Of a DNA stretch of 64,000 nt, positions 13,682 through 26,760 are shown piece by piece (positions within the stretch are counted from its first letter, which is position 1; each line of letters opens with the position of its first letter). This DNA comes from Lineus longissimus (taxonomy: Eukaryota > Nemertea > Pilidiophora > Heteronemertea > Lineidae): the NCBI RefSeq assembly GCF_910592395.1, contig NC_088314.1, forward strand, positions 4,836,001-4,900,000, given 5' to 3'. A program made the position numbers and the translations under genes. The notes below the pieces were generated by a model. The model was not told the origin of the DNA. It made no database searches and saw only the letters and a list, made by a program, of their open reading frames with translations.

Positions 13682-16600
13682 TTACACTGCATCCGAATCT
13701 GCATTCCGCACTCGATTGAGCCTTGCTTCCAAAGTTTGATAATCACAGCTTCCCCGGTCCAAGGTTTTGATTCCTCGGCCGTAACTGCTTCCACCTCTCA
13801 TGATTAACCCAAAATCATCTGGGTTCATACGCCCATGGTCCGCTGTGACATTGACAAGCTGGATCATGTCCCCAGGCTGAAATGAAAAGGAAACACTTTA
13901 GGAAATCAGACGCCTTCACCAAAAAGTTTGTGAAATGCAATTCAAGAAGCAATTCTTTCTAGAATTCAAGTGACCACTGATGTGACCTTTCCTCTGCGTT
14001 GCCCGATTTCCTTGTTCAGTTAGATCTTGTGCTACCAGCTCAATATTTTTTTGAATATTCATCTCTCTCACTGTTTTGGCTATAATTATAATAAACATTG
14101 TAGCATACGTTCAATGATTCTGCCTCAGTCCTATGGTCATCAAATACAAGGACATCAACAGTGAAACCATCACTTGCATCACGCAGGTCCTGAGGAACAT
14201 CCTCTTCATTAAAACCATATGACTGACTGAAACAGTGAAAGATAGATCAGGATGTTTTTAAGTGAAAAAACACAGACATATTTAACAAGGGAGAGTGCAG
14301 TCAAAACTCTGGGACAGTTGTTTTGTTCTTTTCATATTGGAGTTTGGGAGTTTGAAAGTTACATGGTGAGCTGCTTAATCAGCCCTACAACCTGAGCATT
14401 TCCCTACGGTAGAGTATAAATGCATGTAAAGAGACCTGCATAGAGTCTCCCATTGGCAGTGGGGATCAAATCAGAGACCGCATGACCACTAGCCAGAGAC
14501 CCTAGACCACCGCTGCTCCTGGTCCGCTACCAACCGTAGAGTCGTACAACTATAACACTTGTTCACAAAAGCACAAAAGAAATTTACTTTTCCATTGAGA
14601 AAAGTATTCCTTACCATCCACTCGATAACTTTGTGCCATCCCACACACGAAGAGCTGCTCTCTCTGCATTGATTATTTTAACAGCCACCACCTGAAAAGA
14701 GGATCACAAATCTAATGTCAAGAATTGCTGCCATTTTCTCCAACACTGACAAGATGTGTCGCTGTTGTACAAACTGATGCTGAGATATGTACAGATCATG
14801 GTTGAAAAAGTCACTTAATGGTAGTTACTTAGTGACCAAAATAATCACATTGCTTGAATGATAGTTTTATATGTTGGCATACAGTAAAAGCTACATTTCA
14901 CTACCGGCATTTGTTTTATGAAATGCGGTTGAGAATAAAAGGAGACTTCGATAATTGTGCTAGTGCCAACCATTTCCCAATCAAGTACGTACCTGACAGC
15001 TGATGTCAACGTAAGTCCCATGCCTGACGTTTTGGATGGTCGCTTCTAACGTAAGACGAGGTGCCAACTTCCTAAGCTTCGCAACCTTAAGAAAAGAATT
15101 GGTAGGTACAAGGATGTTATGAAAAAGACTTGTAGCTGGGTCATCATCAACAAAGATTTTAAACTTAAACAGGTACTTTTATTAAACTACCTCGTCTCCA
15201 TGTGTTCAACTAACATGATCAATGGAACCTTTGGGTCCAGAGGTTAGCCTAGCCATCAAAAACAGGGCATAGTGATAACTTGAGGTTGTCTGCTGGCCCA
15301 TTAGGTTAAAAGGGCATCGGAGAGCAATCATAACCTAATGTCTTACCCTTCTGTGGTCCTTAGCTGTGAGATTAAAATGCTCGCTAGTTGAGATCGGTGG
15401 ATCACCATTCTTGGGGAATACCAGACCTGCCCAGCCAGGACTAGACTGTCCATATACCATACCACCATGCTTGACGAGCTGTAAGTTGACAGATAAATAT
15501 CAATTCAGTAAACCATTCAAATCTAAAGGGTGAGATTTTTCAAATGATTGACACAATTTTACTGCAGTTTCACCTCGAACCCTCAATGCTCATATAGACT
15601 TTAACCCACTCGCCAAGTAGCTCTTACAAGAACAGCTCAAATTTTTATCCCTTGAACAACTTTTTTCAAAATCACATCAAAACATAGACTTAAAATATAT
15701 GGACCAACACTGAAAACTACTGAGTAGAACATCCTTCCAATTCTGTGCATGAGACAGCACCTCCCAAAAAAACCTTACCCCACCCTCACCCTGAAGGAAA
15801 CACTGCACCGACAATTACCTTGATTCTGTGTAGACGTAAAACATCTCCAATTGATGTTACTTTTGGTAACACTTCAGGACTTCTGCCAAACAAACAACAT
15901 CTAAAGCCGTTGACTTGTTCTTGTTGGAAGGACTCGTCACTGAGAACAACCACCATGATGTAGTCTGAAACCAAACAAACAAAAACTGGAACTGTCATCT
16001 TGATACACAAGACTTCGAGATTGCAACGTCACCTTTCTATTATGGCATCATTTGCTGTGACACGTGTGATGATGTCATCTGCACAACCCTTATAGCCTGC
16101 AACTAAAAGCAGAAGAGTCATCATATAAACTGAGTACAGGGACCTTGATTCCCTAGGCTGGTCATTTTCATTTGGTTTACATGTAACTGTTGTCATCGAG
16201 GTCATCAGGATCACTTGCTATGGGCAGAGCATCCACCAGTCCCAAAGGTTCGCATTAGGAAAAAGATGCAAAGAAAAAATATACTAAGAAAAACTTGAAA
16301 CATACCCATTCCTGAAGTCCTCGTTGGTGGTTTGAAATACTCGACCACACCATAGACATTGACTCTTTCCTCAGCTTTCTTGGGTGGAGATGATGCTGGG
16401 TCAGGTGGAATGTGCTTCGAAAGGTCAGCTAGAGTTGGATACTGGTAATTAATAGCCGGAGGAGACACCTTTTGAGCTTGGTCAGGACTTGTTTGTTTCG
16501 TAGGCCTTAGCGAGGTCGAGATGGAGGATGAAGTTGATGCTGAAGCTTTATCACCCATAAGACGTCCTTGTCTCGGAGGTATTGGCTTAGGAACCAATGA

Positions 16601-17695
16601 AGAAGCTACATTCATCTTCTGACTACGCGTTGCCACAGCCAAAGTGGAGGTTGAGGCTATAGCAGCCCCAGGCAATGTGTTTTTGGAAGTGGAATTCGAC
16701 TGCAACTTTTTGCTTCCAGTTGAGCAAACACTCACAGTCTTTGAATGAGTGGAATCTGATGATGCAGGTCCTGCAACAGTCTGTTTGTTTCTTGACTTCT
16801 TCCCAGAACTGCCTTTGGAAGACAGAGATGATGGGAATTTTTCCATGTTAGCACAATCTGCTGGCTCTGTAGCCCTCGAAGAAGAGGCAATCACTGAAAC
16901 ATCTCTGTCAAAATTTTGATTGTATCTTGTCACCTTCGAGTGTTTAACAAATGTTGCTTTTGTTGAATTGAATGGCAGTGGTCTTTTCAATGTTTGTGAC
17001 ACAGGCTTTGAAGGAGGTGTGGGCTCATCTAAAGTTCTCTTACTGACATAAGACTTGGATGCAGAAGCTTTTGAGGAATTATCACCCAGCGAAATTCTTT
17101 TCCCACTGGGACTTGTTGCTGTCGCTTCTCTTGTACGTCCACCAGACATGGTACGAGAACCGGATGGCACAATTTTGTCAAATGTTCGATTATCAGCTCG
17201 ACTTGAAGACACACCAGAGAAGACAAGAGAAGACTGCCCCGATACCTGTCTTCCAGAAGTTCTACTACTTCCGAGTTTGCCCAAAGTGTTCCTCTTCCCG
17301 ACAAGCTTAGTGCTTGCTATTTTTGAAACAATCCCTTTGGATCTGGCCGAGTCTTTTTTTTCAGATTTTTGCAGTTTGCAGACACGTGAACTTTCCAACC
17401 TCTTCACTGAAACTTTTGGATGACTTGCTCGTTTCACCCTGGTACCAGCAGTGGTTTTAACAGAGTACTTAATCTTTCTTTGAAGTCTTTTAAGCCGCAA
17501 CTGTTGAATATTTTGCTTTTTATTAGACCCTTTGGCCCTGTTCGTAGAGCCACTTCTTAAATAATAACAGTGTTCTGAACTTATTGTTTGTTCTGGTCTA
17601 GAAGTAATTATCTTTGCATCTTTTTCGATTTTTCGTCTCTTAGTTGTACTAGTTTTTCTCCAGTCAGAAACCTTCCTTTTCTGGCTGAGAGCCAT
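13682..17695 (-). CDS. POT1: POT1-like telomere single-strand DNA-binding protein with N-terminal extension and no C-terminal domain
   Basis: Shelterin-type protein that binds telomeric G-strand through OB folds. Coding exons, in order: 16306-17695, 15819-15964, 15347-15478, 14993-15085, 14615-14691, 14109-14226, 13682-13876. All phases match, giving 716 aa. Residues 1-412 are Ser/Lys-rich, probably disordered, with a basic stretch near residues 6-25 that looks like a nuclear signal. The conserved core starts at about residue 413 (NYQYPTLADL, like vertebrate NYIYTPLNQL). OB1 opens with VNVYGVVEYFKPP and continues through GDVLRLHRIK and EHFNLTAKDHR. OB2 contains LRVWDGTKL, FTVDVLVFDDH and GGSSYGRGIKTL. 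The protein stops about 30 residues after that last motif, whereas human POT1 continues for about 300 more. The ATG lies 9 nt inside an exon whose acceptor is at 17704/17705. A 5' exon ending at 18013 (donor GTGAGT) is likely. Confidence 0.9.
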
Positions 17696-18012
17696 GGCTG
17701 GATCCTGAAAAGATAAGAAAAATAAACATTATATTTAAAACCGAATAGTAGTAGTCATTTCCAGCATACGGTAAATGCTTGAGAGTTTAAAAAAATGTTT
17801 TTTTTTATTGGATGAACATGTGAATGTACATACCGGGTATATACAAGCCTGAATCCATTTCCACCACTGAAGCCTCCCCAAAAGAACAGAATTCTTCAAT
17901 TCACAACTAACACAACTCGACAAAGCTTGCATTCAAATGATCTTCAGGCAGATACAGTAAAGTGTAGATAAGATATTTCAACATAATATCAAAACCGGAC
18001 TAGATTACTCAC

Positions 18013-18045
18013 CCCAAACACAAAACATGGCAGAGGCCATTTTTA
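18013..18045 (-). other. Probable POT1 5'-untranslated exon end with overlapping upstream ORF
   Basis: A GTGAGT donor after ...GTTTGGG marks a probable first exon. Spliced to the acceptor at 17704, it carries an ATG in good context (AAAATGG at 18040) whose frame overlaps and passes the main start before ending in TGA after 22 codons. The transcription start is not visible, so inclusion of this ATG in the mRNA is inferred. Confidence 0.45.
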
Positions 18046-20145
18046 ATCTAACGAATTTAAATTCCTTTCTCGAATTCGAGGCGCAGACAGGAAGTGTGAC
18101 TTCCTGGTCACAGTATCCAATTCCAATTAAAGTAAACAGCTGAAATTGAGGCAGTTCTATTTTCCAGCCAATCCAGGAATAAATTGATTGAAAGGGAGTG
18201 GCGCTTGATGACGTGGACCAAAGCCAATCACCGAGACATTCTTTCCAAAGTCAAGGAATGGGGTCATATTTTCCCCACCTCTTAGTCTTAAACAATTTTG
18301 TAAGGGAACCTTACTTAAACCGGAAATCACTCCAGAATTTATTGACTGTATTGCACAACTACATATATATGCATCAACCACAAAGTATTCTATCTAAACA
18401 ACCGGAAATACCCCATCCCAAGAGAGTAATTATGTTTTTTCTCTTTAGCCTACTTATAAATTGGATGCTGTAAAGTAATCGTCTGATTTTCTTGTCTTCC
18501 ATTCAAGTGGTTTCTCGTTAGTGATTTAAAAATTTAAAAACAAAATCTTTCGTAAACTGTAATCATCGGCTGCAACAAAAAAATCTTTCACAAATAATCC
18601 AGCTGTTTTTTCGAGATTTTTCATGTCGTCATAGATAAAAATAGCAATAATGATGATGAATAATTTCAGACACATATGTGTAGCCACCAATTGATTGTTG
18701 TTTTTCCTGAAATAATTGATACTTGTTGAACTTGGCGAAAAAGATGAGAGCGGAAACCTGAATGGAGAATCTTTTGGAAAGGCTTTTAACTCGGCACCAC
18801 ACATGCAAATGAATTTTTGCTCCTTCAGAAAATATCGAGAAAACAGGCCAAATCTGACAAACCAAATGATAATGTGAAGCCTGCAAACCTGGCAACCAGA
18901 TAAAACAAGAAGTGCTGGTCAGCTGTGATAACGATGACATTGCCAATCTCCAATGCTGACTGCCATGACTGAAGTCAGCGACAGTGATGCAAAGGGTTTT
19001 ACTAGTAAAAAATTCACTTAAGTTGCGGCTTCCCCATGGTGCCAAACTAAACCTCAACTGGTGCCCAACTGTAGTAGTGGCATATGCAATAAATATGATA
19101 TGACTGAACAAAAAAAGAATTCAGGAGAACAGGAGTAAGGCGACTCGCTCGTGGTGGACAATGACATCGCATCTGGTGGAGGTGGCCCATCACAGCCAAA
19201 ACAAACTTCGATATAGGCACAATGAACAAATGAAAGAAGGTGAGGTATGCAACTATACAATCTTTTGTTTGGTGCTGATTGTTGTAGCCCTCAACGCCAA
19301 TGGCTTCCTCCGACTGGCTGGTGCAAAAGAGGAATTAGAAGGAGTTTGTTTTTGCGCTGACCAGTTATAATGCGTTTCACCTTGAACAAAGGATCACCGT
19401 GTCTCTTGGCATTGTCCGAAGTCGGCTTCGGCCTTCTGATGTGTTCTGAGTGTGTTCATTTGATTTGTTTTGGCGCTAATGCCCGATTCGTCTTCTTCAA
19501 AAAGGCCTAGGCCAGTGTCATGGTCAATTCACATTGCTAAACTGATGAACTTGAAATGAATGCAAAACACGAAGTTCACAGCACCTACAAAGAGTGAGCA
19601 TGATGATGGCATGAATATGAAAATGTGGCAGTGGATGATGTCTCAGTTAGGCCTATTGTGTTTTTTGTATACCTTTTTGATACACACTGTATACTGTCCA
19701 TTGGCATACAGAAATTGTGAGCGTTCAATTTAGTATTTGTGAGCGAAATAAGATACTATGATTTCCAGGTAATGAACATATTGCAATATAAGTTTAGTTA
19801 GAGTCAATTGGTTACTAAATTTACGAAAAATAACAGTGGTTAACTTGATTTAAATTGAAAAACAAACCTACAATAATCAATCCGTTGCAATTTTTGTTTA
19901 CGACGACGCCCTCTATTGCATTTGGATGTTCTTTAACAAATATAACAAAATTATCAACATAAAATCAAACAATTCTTGTTACTCGCTAAAGTGAACTTTA
20001 AGATTTAAAAAGAAATTATGATGTAAATTTTAGTTATATCAAACATTGGTTGATTTTTTCTTTGTGCTGTTTATTGAGGTTTTTGTATTCAATCAGCTGA
20101 TAAATTGCTACATCAGATGAAAGATTATCCAAAGGAAAACCAAGC
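18046..20145. other. Intergenic region between divergent POT1 and TSR2
   Basis: About 2.1 kb separating two head-to-head genes. It is AT-rich, and the short open frames around 18.5-19.4 kb on the minus strand overlap each other in different frames and show no family motif. I see no additional gene here. Confidence 0.6.
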
Positions 20146-22297
20146 ATGGCCAACTGTGGCAGCCGAAGTGCTCAAAACTCCTTATTTTACCAAGCAATAG
20201 AAGCTGTCCTGGGTGGCTGGACAGCACTGCAGGTGTATATCTAATTAAACTACCCTCTGAGTTTTGATATATGGGATAGTCCGAAACAAGATTGCCCAAG
20301 ATGCTCAACAGAATTGGGGCTTTTTAAATTTGATACTGGGTGTGTCCCAAAAAAGCGCATGCCAGAATGAGATTGATCACATTTAGGCCTATATCGATCT
20401 TCATTCAACCTGATTAAGTGATTGAATTTTGTCAAGTTAAGAACAGTCCAAGTCCATCAAAACGTTTTGAAGTATAACCGTCCTGCCCAAGTCCTAAATG
20501 GTGAAGTATTCAAGTAGTGGGTGGGTTGGTTCACTGTTGTTGGATATGATGAACTTATGAAGTAGTATCGTAGCTGTGTAGGCCTAGGCGTAAAATGAGT
20601 ACAAAGTGAATGGTTGGTTTCCTCCTGTTGGTGCACACAGTGTCAACTATTTATTTCAGACAGTGAAGCTCCTTCCTAATCCTATAATGGCCACTCATGA
20701 TTTGTATGCTCCTGCTGATGTTATATTATAATTTCCATATTCAGCTTGCTGTTCAACATGGCTTTGGTGGCCTCCACAGTGAGGAGAAAGCTCGGTGGAT
20801 GGTTGCTGTGATAGAACAGTGGTTCCTCGAAAACAGTAAGAATCAGTTTGATTTCGTTTTGGTACTGTTGCTATGGCTCCCAAAAATGATATATTAGACT
20901 TGCAGAACAACAACACTGTTCTGTGGAGAAACAATTCACCCCTTGACGAATAATTTTAATCCTACTCAAACGACTTTATAATGAGTGAATCTCATTTCAA
21001 AAGATACTCGCCACTTCATGTTTTTACTTGTTTCTTTTCCAGATGGAATAGAGACCTATGAACTTGAGGACTTTATTGCTGAAATTATGACTTCAGAATT
21101 TGATACTGTTACTGATGACAACAGTATACCAGAGGTAATTCTCAAATAAGGAATTCAAAATTCAGACATTTAAGTCATTCATCACCTGAAGACACTGGAT
21201 CTGTCAAGAAATTTGTGAATAATTATAAACCATAGTTCTAAGTCAACCATCCATATAAGATATTCTAAGATAAAGAATCTTGAATTAATAATTTCTCTGT
21301 TAATTATTCTTTGTTGTGTTCTCTCCAGGTTGCAAAATCGATCTGTGGGTATTTCCGTCTGTATCAAGATGGCAAGGGGGATGAGATCAGGAGCCAGCTG
21401 CCACAACTACCGAAAGCGAATCTAGATCTGTGCAAGCAAGATGTGTGTCACGATGAAGACATGGATGTAAGTGGCAAACCTACTATTTGAAAGACATCCC
21501 TGTCCTTTCCCCCCCTCACCTGAAGCTCACTGCAGAACAGAACTACATAACTACAGATTTGTTCCCAAAAAGTGTCAATGAAAATTGTGAAATATAACTT
21601 ATCATTTATTGAATCTAGGTTCCTCAAGCTTTCGAATCACATTTGTGAATTGGTAGCATTTGATTTGTTCACTTGCCTTAATAACACTGTAACTGATGTT
21701 CTTATTCCTTGTGTCTTGCAATTCTCTCCATCGCCATCATTTTCATCCTCTTCAACTTCTCTCCTGTCTCCAGGAAAGTCCAGACCCCAGTGAGGTTGCA
21801 AATCATATGCAGCATTTACATTTGAATCACAGCAATACTGGGCAGCCGACTCCTCCTGGTGATGATGGTGAGTACCAACCCTTTCTCTGACAGAAGACAT
21901 TTTTTATAAGGACACTGTCATCCTGAATTATCAAGGTCTCCCGTTGCAATCCCATTCGGCTCTTAGTCACACTCCCTCCCTGAAGAGAGAAGATCCAAGT
22001 AGAGGAGTGATTGTAGCCTTTGATTGGTCAAGGTGAACAATCCTGACACTGACAAATGCTGTCTGTAATGTAGGGATGTCATGATGATTGAGTTCGACTG
22101 GAAGAGAAAAGTACACATCGAGAAAATCTGTGCTCAGTGTCACCTAGACCTAAAATTAGGATTTAAAATATCAATTTTTTGTAGATATCTTAATAGAATA
22201 TCCTTTAATTTCAGACATGGGGGAAGATAAACCGGATCAAAAGCCAGAGGAGGATGACGGGTGGCAATGTGTTAAACGCAAAGGCAAAAACAGATGA
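20146..22297 (+). CDS. TSR2: Pre-rRNA-processing protein TSR2 (eS26 escortin)
   Basis: TSR2 chaperones ribosomal protein eS26 to pre-40S particles and is needed for 20S pre-rRNA processing. Six coding exons: 20146-20232, 20745-20835, 21043-21134, 21329-21466, 21774-21867, 22215-22297. The phases agree and give 194 aa, close to the 191 aa of human TSR2. Exon 1 holds the helix AIEAVLGGWTALQ. Exon 2 holds the family signature VQHGFGGLHSEEKARWM. Exon 3 holds YELEDFIAEIMTSEFDT. The C-terminus is acidic and ends DDGWQCVKRKGK, matching the conserved DGW...RR/K tail. The start at MANCGSRSAQ is the only ATG in frame before the conserved helix in this exon. The gene appears intact. Confidence 0.95.
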
Positions 22298-23967
22298 TAA
22301 TCGGACATTCAGCTTTAATTTATGAACCTTGACTTAGCGTTGCTGTGCTTTTACTGTTAAGAATGCCTATCAGAGAGAAGATAGGAAGAGCTCTGAATGT
22401 TATGTGGATCATTGATGCCCTCTGTATCCTGACCTCTGTCTACAACTTTTGGAAGTTTTCTGTAGGTGCAGAATGTAACCATAGGGTTGTGAGAATGATA
22501 CTGAATAATACATTATAGACAATGATATAATCGAGTGACACGTATGAATATTTGTCCCTATGTCTGCAGTAGTCCTTCCTACACCAAAACAAGAATTTAC
22601 AAGCCAAAGCATGTTTTGTGGTAAGTTGAAATTCTATATCTGCATATCTTGTAGATTTTTGTTTCAGTTTATCAATGTTTCACATTTGAATATGGAAAAG
22701 TATTTAAAAAGTGCAATATGACTTCAAGTCAGGATCAAATTGAGTTTGGCTATTGTGGTCACTACTCTCTTTGTTTTGGAAGGGGTAGAACTACTGCAGA
22801 CAACTGATTTGTTTAAAAGGTTTATATCTTGGGTCACTACAGATATATCCTGTCATTACTTTATTAACTCTATATTGTTATGGAACTGCCCAGTTGTTCG
22901 CTGAATTAAGAATTTTAGTAAATGCTATGAATACATATTTTCAAAATTTGTTTTTAATGTTACCAAGAATAGAGAAGACTAAAGGCCTTCCTCCCCTTTC
23001 CCATCTCATGCTGCTTATCCCACAAAATCCTTTATCACTTCATACCACAACTTTCCAAAGTTCCAAGTTCAAAAGCTTTTTACATGATAGGCAGTGTAGA
23101 ATTTGTTGTAGAGTGGTGGAAGGCCTTAGTATACATATTCTTGGTCATTAATGTTGGAACACTGAGCTTATGGTCAACTGACTAGCCTGAACATCTTCAG
23201 GGACCATGCACTAGATGATGGGAACCTACATCTAACTTTGGCAAGCAAACTTCATATCAATTCATCATAAGAATGGCGGCAAAATTACTCTGAAAATTGC
23301 AGTCAAATACTCCAAAGCGTTATTCTTGCCATTTCCGTTCCAAAGGTTTGTGATACGTAGTGTTGATGGGGAAAAGACAATCCTTATCTGGTGTGAATAA
23401 GAAGACAACAAGTCATTTGTTAACTTTCATGGCTTTAATCTAGCGTACATAGTTTATGTATGCATATATGGCATGGATATACTGTAAACCGCTTCATTTC
23501 AATGAGCCTAATATTTTCATGAGAGGCGTACAGGGCATGAAAATGTTTAACCTGAAGCTTTTTTCATTGGAAAATACACCCATTCACAGTAACAGATGGA
23601 AGCAAAATCAGAAAAGGATGTTTTTGTTAAAATGAAGTGATTTACAGTCAATGACAGGAAACTTTTGAGACAGAATGCCGTTTCCAGCTATATGCACTTA
23701 GCTAGTCCAATGAAACTCCACAAGGTCCTACTCAGTCTTTTGTCTGTTATTTCACTGCAGTGATAAAGCTTTTCTGATAGTAAACAATAACAGCATGATA
23801 TACGAAATACAGAATTCGTCCTTAGAGGGCAACCGTACCTTATGAACAGCTGTAGAATGCCACAGGCATGATAGATATATCCGAGCACTGCAAACTCAGC
23901 TAGCATCTGAAAGGACTAGGGCAACACCAAACTGCTTTCTGTGGATGTGGACATAAGAAATGCATTA
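22298..23967. other. Tail-to-tail intergenic region, TSR2 / Ig-FN3 gene
   Basis: Presumably the two 3' UTRs plus spacer. Reading frames here are short and scattered on both strands. I see no clear poly(A) signal hexamer close to either stop codon, no repeat array and no RNA gene. Confidence 0.5.
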
Positions 23968-25828
23968 TTAAAATTGACATGTGTCAGTTGTTTGAGCAGC
24001 TGGACTAGGTCCTTCCTCATTGAGGGCCATAACCTCAAATCTGTAAGGTGCACCAGGGGCAAGTTTTATCAATCGTCGTGACGCGTAATCGGCATCCTGG
24101 AACTGCGTCTGCCGGGCAGTTGGGTTCAGTGTGTTGATGACACGGATCTTGTACCTTGTTAGACGATTCTTGGCATTGAAATCGACTGGATTGATGTCCC
24201 AGGTCAGAATGGCAATGTGTTCGTCAGCCTTGGTTGTGCAGTCCACTTTGACGTCGACTGGTACACTGGGCTCACCTGTGCAGGAAATTGACTTACGGTA
24301 TTAGTGCTTTGAAAAAAGTATTGAACACAAATGAAGTTATAGTGAACTCTCTGAAATCAAGCTAGTTCATTGCAAAGTCAAATCAGGAGTGTGTACTCCT
24401 GTGATAAGATAGATTCATGTATCATGGTCTGAAAGCGGGAAACTATCACAGTTTCCTTGTTCAACAGGCTTTGTGGAAAGTTGCAATTGCCAAGCAAATA
24501 ACTTGCATCTGAATTAATCAAAACACCTGTTGTAACTGCACAGTTTCCTGCATTCACTGGCGGTTCCCGCTGTACAGGGTACTGGACGATTCTTTAAAGG
24601 ATCCACTGAGAGACTAGACTTAAATGAAATTACAGTGCCTATTCACTGTTGATATAAAACATGTACAGTATTTTGGCTTTGGGAGACATGATAAAATCAA
24701 TTGCCAAAATAATGGAGGATTTACATCTTGTTGTGGCTGTCTTTGTTGTTGTCTGCTTCATATTCTTTACCAAACCCACCTTTCACTCTGAGAATACTGT
24801 GCTCTGAAGTCTGTTCTTCGCCGACTGTGATCTGACACTGGTAGTCGCCAGCATCCTCCTTCTTGACGTTGTCAATCCTCAGTTGATTCCCGGGGAGAAT
24901 CTTGAAACGACCGTCGCTGGAAAAGTCCTTCCCATCTTTCGTCCAAGTGACCTTTCCGCCTTCGAAGTTCTCAGGGTTCTGCCGTGCCTGGCATGGTAGA
25001 GTGACAGTTTTTCCTTGCTTTCCTCTCACTGTGGCATGTTCTTCAAAATATGTTTTACCTGAAATGACACATGACGTTCTTCAAATAAATCTTAGGGCTT
25101 GTGTCATAGCAGCACTTGAGCACGATATTGATCATTCCTTTGAGAATTACTTCACATTTATATTTGTTAAAATAGGGTTTTTCATTATTTCAACACCAAA
25201 AAGTTACGAAAATCCTCTCACTTCGTCACAAATATGAACAGGGTTCAGAGACTGCTGACTCTAATTTTCGATGAATAGGAGGACAAGGCAATCTGTGTCA
25301 GAGGTTAATCAAATCGAAATGGATAAATTGGAGTCCCTCTTCCGGCATTGATAAGCACATTACATGGCAATTGCAGTTCATTGATAATGTCATGTCAGCT
25401 CAGATACTCAGTATATCATGACAATTTTGACCTCACAATAGGTGGCCTGATTAAGATAACTACATGTACTGTTGATTTAGGCACGATTTTAAGTTCAATA
25501 ATGGAAATGATGCCTTTCAGCCCCAACTTTGACTTTGTTGACCATTTTGTGCTTAATCCAAAGAAAGAATTCTTGTTTCACACACAAATTTTCATATTTT
25601 CATTTCCAAACCACACTTTGACAGTAAACTAACAACAGGAATGAGTTTTTCAAAGCAAGATTTGCTTGAATTCATCTTGCTATTACCTCAGTTGGACTTC
25701 AGTTCTAATGTGTCAATAAAGGAAAAGAAGATGCTCTCAGAAATCTGAAACTAAAGGCCAGCAATGTAAAACTTACCATGTGATGATACGGCCCATACAC
25801 TCACCACCAGAAGAATGTACAACCACAT
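23968..25828 (-). CDS. Small secreted protein with one Ig domain and one fibronectin type III domain
   Basis: Three coding exons: 25777-25828, 24780-25058, 23968-24275, joined in phase 1 each time as is typical for extracellular-domain exons. The product is 212 aa. Residues 1-17 form a signal peptide (MWLYILLVVSVWAVSSHG, likely cleaved near its end). Exon 2 is an Ig domain with cysteines in TLPCQ and GDYQCQ, the core Trp in VTWTKDG, and an EDAGDY motif. Exon 3 is an FN3 domain (AILTWDINP, LTRYKIRVI, APYRFEVMALNEEGPS). No transmembrane segment follows and the protein ends 17 residues after the last strand, so it looks secreted. The fold resembles cell-adhesion molecules of the L1/neuroglian type, but I cannot assign an orthologue. 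Confidence 0.88.
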
Positions 25829-26696
25829 CGTGATTTCAAAATACAAGTTATCTACAAAATAAACAGAAAAAAATCTGAGATTCCTCCGTGCCAAAATAAA
25901 GGTCATCCCGAAAGCAATTTTCAACCAACCCGAGTGTATCGAAAAGACGATCAGTGTTCACAAATGGGGTGCACAAGAAAAGAATGCAACCTGCATCAAC
26001 ACCAATGAGGATGGCTCGTTTGAAAAGTGATGACAACTCTGCAACTTGTTCATTTTTATAATTTCATTAACCGTTGATTGGTCAAGATGCTGATCACCGA
26101 GTATGCCACTGTCAACTCAAAGACCATGTTTTCACACCTTTAGTTTGAGAACTCAGCCTGAGTCCTATAAATCAACACGATGAAAGGATCTTCATGCTTC
26201 AAGGGTTGAACTGCACTGAATTCTGATGTGTTCAAGGCAGATGCATTTGTGAGGACTAATACTTGATAGTTCAAGATGGATCAGAGAGCATACAGCTGGG
26301 CAAAGGTCAACTTGGGCCTATTAAATTGAGCCCTCAAGGAGAAGACCAAATATTTACACACCAATATAGATGTTTGAAAATGACTGTATTCCTCTGTTAA
26401 TAGTGCAGCACTGGACAGGGTCAAAAGACATAATGTCTTATTCCCAAATCCCTTTGAGACCCTGATGTGGAAAATCAAATTGGAATGGTCCATATCGCAT
26501 GATATGATTTCATGAAATCATTTCGTCATGATGATCCAGGAACCAGAAAGAGGAGGCATTCACTGCATTTCTCATAAAAATTCCTGGTGTGTTCCAGTAT
26601 TTCATCAGGTCTACCAGAATTTTATGCCTAACCAGATATTATGATATGAAAAGTGAACTTCGTTTGCTTCAAAAGTGCTTTAAAGGTTGTACTTAC

Positions 26697-26760
26697 CACT
26701 AGGTCCTTTCTTCTGTTGTTGGTATTGCAGATGTTGCAAACTCAACTGGCCAAAAATTAA
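26697..26760 (-). other. Candidate 5'-UTR exon of the Ig-FN3 gene
   Basis: A CTAGTG|GTAAGT donor (exon edge 26697) lies upstream of an acceptor TTTTGTAG about 19 bases before the Ig-FN3 start codon (exon edge near 25847). Together they suggest a non-coding first exon. The upstream limit is unknown. The evidence is splice consensus only. Confidence 0.4.

Noticed and set aside
16034-16102. Exon-like segment (acceptor GTTGCAG, YKGCADDIITRV..., donor GTGACG) inside a POT1 intron
   Set aside because: Including it breaks the frame: it exits in phase 2 while the next exon needs phase 1. Direct joining of the flanking exons restores the conserved GMDYIMVVVLSD of OB1.
17055-17423. 122-codon plus-strand frame opposite the POT1 N-terminal exon
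   Set aside because: Antisense shadow of a long biased exon. It has no motif.
24721-24779. Extension of the Ig exon into GFGKEYEADNNKDSHNKM
   Set aside because: The AAAG|GTGGGT donor at 24780 joins in phase to the FN3 exon; the read-through sequence is intron.
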